A program made the translations under genes and the position numbers. Positions 32,402-38,999 of a stretch of 38,999 bases of DNA are shown here, one piece after another. The stretch's first letter is position 1. Each line of letters starts with the position of its first letter. This DNA is from CAZUDO01 sp964618895 (GTDB taxonomy: Bacteria; Desulfobacterota; Binatia; DP-6), in contig CAZUDO010000076.1 in NCBI GenBank assembly GCA_964618895.1, forward strand, positions 1 through 38,999. The letters are read 5' to 3'. A model generated the notes under the pieces. It had not been told where the DNA came from and did no database searches. It saw only the letters and a program-made list of their open reading frames with translations.

Positions 32402-32796
32402 GGCTCCTGCTCGACACCGGGATCCTGCTGCGGTGGTTCGAGGGCGGCCACAGCCTCTCGCCGCCACACCGCCGCGCTCTACAGGGCGCCAAGCCGGCTC
32501 AACCCCTGCTCGTGTCCGACATCTCCCTCTGGGAGATTGCGACCCTGCTCGACCTGGGACGAGTCCGGCTCCGCCTGCCTCTCCGCGATTGGCTGGAGCA
32601 GGCGACTGCAGCCCCCCTGGTCACGCGGTGCGCGATCACGCCGGCTGTGGCGGCGGAGGTTGCCGCACTTCCGGCGACGTTCCACCGTGACCCGGCGGAC
32701 CGGATCATCGTCGCAACCGCTCGGGTTCATGGGGCGACCCTGCTCACCACCGACCGCCTGATCAGGAAGGCGCGCATCGTCCCGACGCTGGACTGA
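32398..32796 (+). CDS. PIN-domain VapC-like toxin
   Basis: 132 residues from a GTG overlapping the antitoxin stop. The PIN acidic residues are present: RLLLDTGILLRWFEG (Asp), LVSDISLWEIATLLDLGRV (Glu), FHRDPADRIIVATARVHGATLL (Asp) and TTDRLIRK (Asp). The SLWEIA...DPADRIIVATA layout is the PIN group paired with Phd antitoxins. It would be an RNA-cleaving toxin. The frame is complete. Confidence 0.9.
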   Translation: MRLLLDTGILLRWFEGGHSLSPPHRRALQGAKPAQPLLVSDISLWEIATLLDLGRVRLRLPLRDWLEQATAAPLVTRCAITPAVAAEVAALPATFHRDPADRIIVATARVHGATLLTTDRLIRKARIVPTLD

Positions 32797-32849
32797 CCGG
32801 GTCGGCGATGGGCGGGATATAGTTCCCGGCCGAGGGTTGACTCGTGTGA

Positions 32850-32873
32850 ATCAGATGTTTTAAACGTTTGTTC
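32850..32873. promoter_or_regulatory. AT-rich candidate operator in front of the TetR gene
   Basis: GTTTTAAAC (32857-32865) and AAACGTTT (32862-32869) are overlapping short palindromes directly before the regulator start. Within this GC-rich region they stand out as a possible autoregulatory TetR-type site. No promoter hexamers can be placed with confidence. Confidence 0.25.
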
Positions 32874-33563
32874 GTGCCCAAGCCGCCCCGCCGCGTCGCC
32901 GCCCCGGACGCCACCGGCGCCCGCGTCCTGCGCGCCGCCGGAACCCTGTTCGCGGAACGCGGCTTCCACGGCACCACCGTGCGCGACATCGCCGCGCGCG
33001 CCGGGGCGAATGTCGCCTCCGGCCACTACCACTTCGGCTCGAAGCGCGACCTCTACGTCGCGGTGCTGCGGGCGCAGTTCGCCGAGGTGCGCGCGGTGCT
33101 GGCGCGCGGCGGGGTGCAGATCGACGACGCGCACCTGCGGCGCATGCGGCCCGCGGCGCTGGAAGCGCTGATGACGAAGCGCCTCCAGCTGATGCTCGGC
33201 AACCTCCTCGGCCCGCCGCCGAGTCTCCACGGCACGCTCATGATGCGCGAGATGCTCGACCCGAGCGACGCGCTGCCGATCGTGATCGTCGAGTTCATCC
33301 AGCCCATGATCGAGGAGATGGCGGCCGTCGTCCGCCGGCTGGCGCCCCGCCTCGGCGAGGACGCGGTCTTCCGGTGCGTCGCCAGCATCATGGGGCAGGC
33401 ACTCTTCTATCGTCTCACCCGGCCCGCCATGCTGCGCATCCTCGGGCTCGACGAGTTCACGCCGGCCGACATTGCCCGGCTGGCGGGTCACATGGCCCGG
33501 TTTGCCAGCGGCGGGATCGCGGCCGTCGCCGCCACTCCCGGGAGGTCGCCTCGTGCGCGGTGA
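32874..33563 (+). CDS. TetR/AcrR-family regulator (CecR/YbiH-like) of the efflux operon
   Basis: 229 residues from GTG 32874 (TTG 32868 is the other option). The N-terminal helix-turn-helix is typical: RVLRAAGTLFAERGFHGTTV, then RDIAARAGANVASGHYHFGSKRDLY. The C-terminal ligand domain with MMREMLDPSDALPIVIVEFIQPMIEEMAAVVRRL resembles the CecR/YbiH type. In Escherichia coli CecR represses ybhGFSR and rhlE. Here the gene heads a run of efflux genes and its end overlaps the TolC-like start by 11 bases. It is therefore very likely the local repressor, relieved by a small toxic ligand. Confidence 0.88.
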   Translation: MPKPPRRVAAPDATGARVLRAAGTLFAERGFHGTTVRDIAARAGANVASGHYHFGSKRDLYVAVLRAQFAEVRAVLARGGVQIDDAHLRRMRPAALEALMTKRLQLMLGNLLGPPPSLHGTLMMREMLDPSDALPIVIVEFIQPMIEEMAAVVRRLAPRLGEDAVFRCVASIMGQALFYRLTRPAMLRILGLDEFTPADIARLAGHMARFASGGIAAVAATPGRSPRAR

Positions 33564-34992
33564 GCTGCTCGTCGCGTGCCTGCTCGCCTGCGGCTGCGGG
33601 CCGGTCCAGGTGCTGACCCGGCCCGACGGCAACGGCGGCTGGACGCCGGAGCGCCGCCGGGAGGAACTCGCCGACCGCGCCCGGGCCGCAGCGGTTTCCC
33701 TCGACGCCGCACCCGTGCCCACCGACGACGAGACGTTCACGCTCGCGGACGTCGTGCGCCTGGCCAGCGCCAACCGGCGCGTCGCCGACGCCGATCGCGA
33801 CCTCGCCATCGCCGGGACGCGCGTCGACCAGGCCCGGGGCCGCTACTACCCGACGGTGACGGCCCGGGGCCGGTACGATTGGTACAGTGCCCCTCAGACG
33901 ATCGCGCTCGAGTTCCCGCCGGGGCAGGTGCCCGCGGGCGCGGCGGTACCCACGGCGTTCATTCGCGAGCAGGACTTCTTCGGCGTGAACGGCACCGCGA
34001 GCGTGGCCATCGACGCCTTCGGCGAGATCACGAAGCGCGTGACGGCGGCGCAGGCGGGCTACCGTGCCGAAGACGCGCGCCGCTTCGCCGTCGTGCTGGG
34101 CGAGCAGTTCGCGGCCACCCAGAGCTACTTCGCGCTGCTCGAGAGCGAGCGCCTCGCCGGCGTCGCCCGCCAGACGCTGGCCGCCCAACGCCAGCAGCTC
34201 GCCAACGCCGAGGCGCGGGTCGCCTCCGGCCGGCTCACCAGGAACGAGCTCCTGGTCGTGCAGGTAGCGGTGCGCAACACCGAGCAGGTGCTGCGCCAGG
34301 TCGCGCTCCAGCAGGCGCGGGCGCGGTGGACCCTCAACCGGCTGGTCGGCCGCCCGGTCGACGCGCCGCTCCGCCTGGCGGACGTGGCCGTCCCGCCGAC
34401 CCTCCCCACGGCCGAGGAAGCGCTGCGTCAGGCCTTCGCGACCAACCCCACGCTCCGGCTCCTGGTCGAGGAGCAGCAGCGACTCGAGGACACGGCCGCG
34501 GCGCTCGCCCGTGGCCGGCTCCCCCGCTTCCAGGGCGGCGGCACCATCGACTACACGACGCAGGAGATCATCCAGCCCGAGCGCATCGGCGGAGCGTTCC
34601 TCGGCTTCACCTGGGACATCGCCGACGCCCCGCGGGAGGCCGAGATCGCCCGGGCGCGCATCGCGGTGGCGCAGAACCGCGCGCGCATCGAGCGCGCGCT
34701 GCGCGAGGTCGAGGCCGCCGTACGCGCCACGCAGCATGCCGGCGAGGAACGCCTGGCGGCGTGGGCCACGGCCGAGACGGCGGTCGTGCAGGCGGAAGAG
34801 AACCGTCGCATCCGCGCACAACAATTCGATGCCGGACGCGCCACGAGCGAGGACCTGCTCGATGCCGAGGCCTTGCTCGCAGAGCAGCGGGCCGTACTCG
34901 CGACCGCCCTCTATCAGGCGCACACCCGCAGCGCCGAGCTCGAGCAACTGATCGGCCGTCCCCTGGGGCCGATCGCCTCCATGTCGAGGTGA
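33553..34992 (+). CDS. TolC-family outer membrane efflux lipoprotein
   Basis: 479 residues from GTG 33553, with GGAGG seven bases upstream. The short signal ends in a lipobox (LLACGCG), giving an OprM-like lipid anchor. The duplicated TolC pattern is visible: LADVVRLASANRRVADADRD...RYYPTV in the first half, and AEEALRQAFATNPTLRLLVEEQQRL...RLPRFQG with long Ala/Glu/Arg-rich coiled-coil helices in the second. It would supply the outer-membrane exit channel for the adaptor and ABC transporter that follow. ybhGFSR of enterobacteria lacks such a linked gene. Confidence 0.9.
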   Translation: MRGELLVACLLACGCGPVQVLTRPDGNGGWTPERRREELADRARAAAVSLDAAPVPTDDETFTLADVVRLASANRRVADADRDLAIAGTRVDQARGRYYPTVTARGRYDWYSAPQTIALEFPPGQVPAGAAVPTAFIREQDFFGVNGTASVAIDAFGEITKRVTAAQAGYRAEDARRFAVVLGEQFAATQSYFALLESERLAGVARQTLAAQRQQLANAEARVASGRLTRNELLVVQVAVRNTEQVLRQVALQQARARWTLNRLVGRPVDAPLRLADVAVPPTLPTAEEALRQAFATNPTLRLLVEEQQRLEDTAAALARGRLPRFQGGGTIDYTTQEIIQPERIGGAFLGFTWDIADAPREAEIARARIAVAQNRARIERALREVEAAVRATQHAGEERLAAWATAETAVVQAEENRRIRAQQFDAGRATSEDLLDAEALLAEQRAVLATALYQAHTRSAELEQLIGRPLGPIASMSR

Positions 34993-34994
34993 CC

Positions 34995-35981
34995 ATGCGC
35001 ACGCGTCTCCTGTTGCTCTACGTCACCGCCGCCGCCTGCCGCTCCGGCGAGCTGCACTACACCGGCGTCGTCGAAGGCGAAGAGCGCGTGCTCCGCAGCG
35101 AGGTCACCGGGCGCGTCATCGAAGTCGCCTTCGCCGAAGGCGCGCGCGTGCCCGCCGATGCCGAGGTGGCGCGCCTGGACGACGCCGACATCCAGGCCAG
35201 GCTGCGCTCGAAGGCGCAAGAGCTGGCGGTGGTCACGGCCGACATCGCCACCGCCGAGGTGAAGGTGCAGCTCGTGCGCACGACCTGGGAGCGCACGCTG
35301 GCGGCGAGCGAGGCCGATCTGCGGCAGGCGGCCACCACCGCGGCCGTCGCCGAGCGGACACTCGGGCGCGAGGCCGATCTGGTCCGCAGCGGCGCCAGCA
35401 CCACGCAGCTCCTCGACGACGCGCGCGCCAAGCGCGATCAGGCGACGGGCGCGCTCGACCGCGCCCGCGAGATGCGGGACAAGGCCGTCGCCGACGCGCG
35501 CGGCATCACAGTGGCGGAGCACGAGCTCGCCACCCTGCGGGAACGGCGCGGACTCGTGGAGACGCAGCTCGCCGAGTTGCGCGTCACGGCGGCCAAGTAC
35601 GCGATCCGCGCGCCCGCGGTCGCGACCGTGGTCCAGACGCAGCACATCTGGCCCGGCGAGCTCGCCCAGCCGGGCGCGCCGGTGCTCTCCGTACTCGATC
35701 CGCGGGACAAGTACGTCCAGGTCTACGTGCCGGTCGCCGACGTGGGGCGGTTCAGGGTGGGCCGCAAGGTCACGATCGAGCTCGACAGCCAGCCCGGCAC
35801 GCGCACCCCGGGCGAGGTGAGCTTCGTCGCCGACCAGGCGAGCTTCACGCCCGAGAAGATCGAAACCCGCGACGATCGCCTGGGGCAGGTGTACCGGGCG
35901 AAGATCCGGATCCTGGGCGACGTCGAGCGCTTCCAGCCGGGGACGGAAGGCGACGTGTACCTGGAGGGGAGCGACGCGTGA
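34995..35981 (+). CDS. HlyD/YbhG-like membrane fusion (adaptor) protein
   Basis: 328 residues from ATG 34995; a GTG two codons earlier is possible. The N-terminus is hydrophobic and ends at a Cys (LLLLYVTAAACRSG), either a lipoprotein or a membrane anchor. Next come a biotinyl/lipoyl-like half (GRVIEVAFAEGARVPADAEVARLDDADIQAR) and a long coiled-coil hairpin (~residues 70-195, rich in A/E/R). The second half-lipoyl and beta-barrel part (AKYAIRAPAVATVVQTQHIWPGELAQPGAPVLSVLDPRDKYVQVYVP) follows. It bridges the inner-membrane ABC transporter to the TolC-like channel. The end overlaps the next start (GTGA). Confidence 0.9.
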   Translation: MRTRLLLLYVTAAACRSGELHYTGVVEGEERVLRSEVTGRVIEVAFAEGARVPADAEVARLDDADIQARLRSKAQELAVVTADIATAEVKVQLVRTTWERTLAASEADLRQAATTAAVAERTLGREADLVRSGASTTQLLDDARAKRDQATGALDRAREMRDKAVADARGITVAEHELATLRERRGLVETQLAELRVTAAKYAIRAPAVATVVQTQHIWPGELAQPGAPVLSVLDPRDKYVQVYVPVADVGRFRVGRKVTIELDSQPGTRTPGEVSFVADQASFTPEKIETRDDRLGQVYRAKIRILGDVERFQPGTEGDVYLEGSDA

Positions 35982-36892
35982 GCGCGCCGTGCATCCGGCT
36001 CCGGCGGTTGCAGAAGCGCTTCGGCACGCGCGTGGCGCTCGCGGGCGTCGACCTCGAGGTCGACGCCCGGCGCATCGTCGGCGTCGTCGGCCCCGATGGC
36101 GCCGGCAAGACGACGCTGCTCCGCGCGCTGGCCGGGCTCCTCGAAGTCGAGGCCGACGAGGCGCGCGTGCTCGGCTACGATCTGCGCGGCGACGTCACCC
36201 GACTCAAGGCGTCCATCGGCTACGTGGCGCAGAGCTTCAGCCTGCACCGCGAGCTGTCGGTGATCGAGAACCTCCGCTTCACCGCCCGCCTCCACCGCCT
36301 CCCCGAGGCCACCTTTCGCGTCCGGGCCGACGCGCTGCTCGGCCGCACGCTGCTGGCGCCGTTCGCCGACCGCGCGGCCGGCGCGCTCTCGGGCGGCATG
36401 AGACAGAAGCTGGCCATCGCCAACGCGCTCCTCCCCGAGCCGGCCCTGCTCATCCTCGACGAGCCGACCGCCGGGGTCGACGTGGTGGCGCGCGGCGAGA
36501 TCCTGGCGATCCTGCGCGAGACGGCTGCCCGGGCGCTGGTGATGATGAGCACCAGCTATCTCGACGAGGCGGCCGTGGTCGACGAGCTGCTCTACCTGGA
36601 TCACGGCCGCGTCGTAGCCAGCGGCGCCCCCGCGACGCTCCGCCGCCAGGTCCCGCGCGAGGTGTACCGCCTGTGGGGGCCGGATACGCGCGCGATCGCC
36701 CGCGCGGCCCGTGCGCTGGCGGGGGTCGCGGACGCGCGGGCCACGGGCCGCTTTGCGCGCGTCGAGGTCGAGCGCGCGGCCGCTGCGGACGTCGCCATCC
36801 GGCTGCGCGCGCTCCCCGGCGCCCCGGTCGCGCTGGTCGAGCTGGCCGAGCCCGACATGGAATCGATGCTGCGCTTCTACGCCTCCGCATGA
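35978..36892 (+). CDS. ABC transporter ATPase, first (YbhF N-half-like)
   Basis: 304 residues from GTG 35978. Walker A is GPDGAGKT (38-45), the Q-loop VAQSFSLH, the signature LSGGM (137-141) and Walker B LLILDEPTAGVD (D161, E162). At the switch-histidine position it has STSYLDEA, i.e. Ser193 instead of His. This matches the N-terminal half of the double ATPase YbhF, here a separate gene. It overlaps both neighbours by four bases, so equal amounts with ABC 2 are likely. Confidence 0.93.
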   Translation: MSAPCIRLRRLQKRFGTRVALAGVDLEVDARRIVGVVGPDGAGKTTLLRALAGLLEVEADEARVLGYDLRGDVTRLKASIGYVAQSFSLHRELSVIENLRFTARLHRLPEATFRVRADALLGRTLLAPFADRAAGALSGGMRQKLAIANALLPEPALLILDEPTAGVDVVARGEILAILRETAARALVMMSTSYLDEAAVVDELLYLDHGRVVASGAPATLRRQVPREVYRLWGPDTRAIARAARALAGVADARATGRFARVEVERAAAADVAIRLRALPGAPVALVELAEPDMESMLRFYASA

Positions 36893-37824
36893 GCACGGCG
36901 ATCATCACGACGACGGGCCTCAGCAAGCGCTTCGGCGACTTCACCGCCGTCGACGCGCTCTCGATCACGGTCGCTCCCGGCACGATCTTCGCGTTTCTCG
37001 GCGCCAACGGCTCGGGGAAGAGCACGACCATTCGCATGCTGATCGGGCTGCTGCGCCCGAGCGCGGGAGCGATCAGCGTGGACGGCATCGACGTCACGCG
37101 CGAGCCGCGCCGCGTGCGTGACCGCATCGGGTACATGGGCCAGAAGGTGAGTCTGTACCAGGGGCTCACCATCGGCGAGAACGTAGAATTCTACGCCGGC
37201 CTCTACGGGCTCACGCCGGCGGCGCTCAGCGCACGCTGGGGCGCGCTCCGCGAGCGCTTCGCGCTCACCGACGCGGAGCGCGAGAAGCCGGAGAATCTGC
37301 CGGCCGGCATCCGGCAGCGGGCCGGCCTGGCGCTGGCAACGTTGCACCAGCCTGCCGTGCTCTTCCTTGACGAGCCCACCGCCGGCGTCGACGTCGAGAG
37401 CCGCGGCCTCTTCTGGGACGTGATCCAGGACGAAGCCGCACGCGGCGTCACCGTATTCGTGACCACCCATTTCCTGGAAGAGGTCGACTACTGCGACTGG
37501 GTGAGCTGCATCGATGCGGGGCGGCTGGTGGCCGATGCCACCCCGGAGGACCTGCGCCGCCGCTTTTCGCCCGGTTACGGGATCGAGGTGGTGCTGCCCG
37601 ACGCGGCGCGTGACGCGGGGGCCCGGCGCCTCGGGGCGCTCGGGATGGGGGAGATCGTCGTGCGCACCGGCGGCATCAGCGGACGGGCCGCGGTGCTCGA
37701 TGCGCCGCTCCTCGCTGCGCTCGACGCGCTGACGGCGGCCATGCCCGGGGCGCAGGTCCACATCGAGCAGCCCGCCATGACGGACGTGTTCCGGCGCGTC
37801 CTCGCCGCGGAGCCGCCGCCATGA
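36889..37824 (+). CDS. ABC transporter ATPase, second (YbhF C-half-like)
   Basis: 311 residues. Walker A GANGSGKS (38-45), Q-loop YMGQKVSLY, Walker B VLFLDEPTAGVD (D161, E162) and switch His in VTTHFLEE (H194) are intact. The signature is LPAGIRQR (137-144) rather than LSGGxxQ, as in the C-terminal half of YbhF. With the first ATPase it would form a heterodimer with one canonical and one weakened ATP site. The C-terminal ~85 residues are an extension common in ABC-2 drug exporters. It overlaps its neighbours by ATGA on both sides. Confidence 0.93.
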   Translation: MSTAIITTTGLSKRFGDFTAVDALSITVAPGTIFAFLGANGSGKSTTIRMLIGLLRPSAGAISVDGIDVTREPRRVRDRIGYMGQKVSLYQGLTIGENVEFYAGLYGLTPAALSARWGALRERFALTDAEREKPENLPAGIRQRAGLALATLHQPAVLFLDEPTAGVDVESRGLFWDVIQDEAARGVTVFVTTHFLEEVDYCDWVSCIDAGRLVADATPEDLRRRFSPGYGIEVVLPDAARDAGARRLGALGMGEIVVRTGGISGRAAVLDAPLLAALDALTAAMPGAQVHIEQPAMTDVFRRVLAAEPPP

Positions 37825-38942
37825 GCTGGCGGCGGCTCCGGACGCTCGTCGTGCGCGAGATCCGGGCGACCCTGCGCGACCCCTTCACGGCCTCGATCCT
37901 GGTCGCGGTGCCGATCGGCACCTTGCTGCTCTTCAACGGGATCCTCACCACGGACGTGCACCACATGGCCCTCGGCGTGCACGACGCGTCGGGGTCGCGG
38001 GCCAGCCGGCGCCTGGTCGCCGAGCTGCGCGCCAACGGCACCTTCGACCCGATCCCCATGGCGACCCGGGCGGCGCTCGACGAGGCGCTGCGCCGCGGGC
38101 GGGTGCGGGCGGGGATCGTCATCCCGCCGGACTTCGCCCGGCGGCTCGCCCAGGTGGGGCGCGGCGGCGCACGCCCCGAGGTGCAGGTGGTCTACGACGG
38201 GGGCGAGGCGCTGCTCGCGGCCAACATCGAGGGGTACGTGAACGCCATCGTGGCGCGGGTCGGGGCGACGCTCGTGCAGGCGCCGGCGGGCGCGCGGCCC
38301 GCAGGGGTCGAGGTGACGACGCCCGTGCTCTTCAACCCGACGCTCGACGGCCGGGCGTTCATGGTGGCCGGCGTGTACGGATTCGTGTTCTCGTTCCTCA
38401 CCGTGCTCATCACCGCGGTGTCGGTGGTCGGTGAGCGGCTCGCGGGGACCTTCGATCAGCTCCAGGTGACGCCCGCCACGTCGGTCGAGATCCTGCTCGG
38501 CAAGCTGCTCCCGCTCGGCGCCGTGTTCGCGTTCGACGTCCTGCTGATGGCGCTGGTGGCCGGCTTCGGGCTCGGCGTGTGGCCGCGCGGCAGCCTCGCC
38601 TTCTTTCTCGGGGTCTCCAGCGTCTACGTGCTGGTCTCGCTGGCGATCGGGCTCGTCATCTCGGCCACCTCGGGCACCGCCTCCGAGGCCGTGCAGCGCA
38701 GCGTGCTGTTCAGCATCCCGCTGGTCCAGCTGTCGGGGTTCCTCTTCCCCATCCGCAGCATGCCGGGACCAGTCCAGTGGATCGTGGAGGCGTTTCCGGC
38801 GACCCACTACATCCGCGTCAGCCGCGCCATCTACCTGCGCGCGGCCGGACCGGCCGATCTCTGGGGCGACCTGCTGTTCATCGGGGTCGTCGGCGTGCTG
38901 CTGTTCGGGCTCGCGGTGCGCACGCTGGGAGCACGCGCGTGA
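37821..38942 (+). CDS. ABC-2 type permease (YbhS/YbhR-like), first
   Basis: 373 residues with one N-terminal helix (DPFTASILVAVPIGTLLLFNG) and a large periplasmic domain (ALGVHDASGSRASRRLVAEL...GIVIPPDFARRL). Five further helices follow, including VYGFVFSFLTVLITAVSVVGERLAGTFDQLQVTP, SIPLVQLSGFLFPIRSMPGPVQWI and LLFIGVVGVLLFGLAVRTLG. This is the ABC2_membrane_3 layout of drug/Na+ exporters. The motif ERLAGTFDQLQVTP is the coupling-helix region that contacts the ATPases. Confidence 0.92.
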   Translation: MSWRRLRTLVVREIRATLRDPFTASILVAVPIGTLLLFNGILTTDVHHMALGVHDASGSRASRRLVAELRANGTFDPIPMATRAALDEALRRGRVRAGIVIPPDFARRLAQVGRGGARPEVQVVYDGGEALLAANIEGYVNAIVARVGATLVQAPAGARPAGVEVTTPVLFNPTLDGRAFMVAGVYGFVFSFLTVLITAVSVVGERLAGTFDQLQVTPATSVEILLGKLLPLGAVFAFDVLLMALVAGFGLGVWPRGSLAFFLGVSSVYVLVSLAIGLVISATSGTASEAVQRSVLFSIPLVQLSGFLFPIRSMPGPVQWIVEAFPATHYIRVSRAIYLRAAGPADLWGDLLFIGVVGVLLFGLAVRTLGARA

Positions 38943-38999
38943 GGCGCTTCGTCTCGAACCTGCTCGCCGTCGCCTACAAGGAGGCGCGCGTGCTCCGCC
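38939..38999 (+). CDS. ABC-2 type permease, second, N-terminal start only
   Basis: A GTG at 38939 overlaps the previous stop (GTGA). The frame reads RRFVSNLLAVAYKEARVLR to the window end, like the start of YbhR/YbhS permeases (…A.xxKExxxxxRD). The gene continues outside the window and would complete the two-permease exporter. Confidence 0.75.
   Translation, partial: MRRFVSNLLAVAYKEARVLR

Noticed and set aside
32030..32467. N-terminal extension of the fusion oxidase beyond ATG 32029
   Set aside because: It reads through the antisense of the Phd antitoxin with no homology; ATG 32029 has a good ribosome site and starts the conserved-looking sequence.
33576..34994. Long frame preceding the HlyD gene inside the TolC gene
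   Set aside because: Arg-rich shadow of the TolC-like gene; the adaptor starts at ATG 34995 with a hydrophobic leader.

Overview
The window is GC-rich, gene-dense and bacterial. It has no rRNA, tRNA or CRISPR array, so its taxonomy rests on gene content. Several very large exported proteins carry Cys-rich 'CGNG..E.CDDGN' repeats, thrombospondin-type-3-like Asp repeats, disintegrin-like Cys repeats and similar C-terminal beta-rich modules. Alongside these are c-type cytochromes, several sulfatase-like proteins and an imuA-imuB-dnaE2 cassette. That mix suits Candidatus Binatota or a related myxobacteria/deltaproteobacteria-like lineage. This placement is an inference, not shown by a marker gene.

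Layout. (1) 1-1368 is a mobile-element edge: the C-terminus of a tyrosine recombinase, three copies of a TTATGTGGCG-type repeat, and decayed minus-strand remnants (a small DUF5372-like protein, an IS91-type transposase N-terminus, a possible rhodanese tail). (2) 1369-7203 (minus) is an SOS-mutagenesis operon, imuA-imuB-dnaE2, with a RelE/ParE-type toxin-antitoxin pair inserted between imuB and dnaE2. A LexA-box-like site lies just upstream of imuA. (3) 7302-14987 (plus) encodes three exported proteins: a beta-propeller/di-heme cytochrome, a translationally coupled five-heme cytochrome, and a DNRLRE/disintegrin-repeat surface protein. (4) 15001-18573 holds a HisN-like phosphatase, two small coupled membrane proteins, a truncated DUF4143 ATPase whose start lies in a strong palindrome, and an acyl-CoA dehydrogenase. 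(5) 18574-23554 has two divergent alkaline-phosphatase-superfamily (sulfatase) genes set among gene fragments (GST, possible MFS, VOC, IS66), a small membrane protein and a Phd/PIN toxin-antitoxin pair. (6) 23612-28992 has a patatin-like phospholipase and a roughly 1390-residue exported Cys-rich protein.

(7) 29096-32029 (minus) encodes a 977-residue three-part protein: an unrecognised, possibly acyltransferase-like N-terminus, a cyclic-nucleotide-binding domain with an intact phosphate-binding cassette, and a vanillyl-alcohol-oxidase/4-cresol-dehydrogenase-type FAD oxidase. This is the most unusual gene in the window. (8) 32153-32796 is a second Phd/PIN toxin-antitoxin pair. (9) 32874-38999 is a tightly overlapping efflux operon: a TetR/CecR-like regulator, a TolC-like outer membrane lipoprotein, an HlyD/YbhG-like adaptor, two ABC ATPases that match the two halves of YbhF, and two ABC-2 permeases (the last cut by the window end). 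It resembles ybhGFSR with its own outer membrane channel.

Functionally the window combines damage-inducible mutagenesis, exported redox and surface proteins, hydrolysis of sulfate or phosphate esters, and drug or cation efflux. Between these blocks are the scars of several insertions and deletions.
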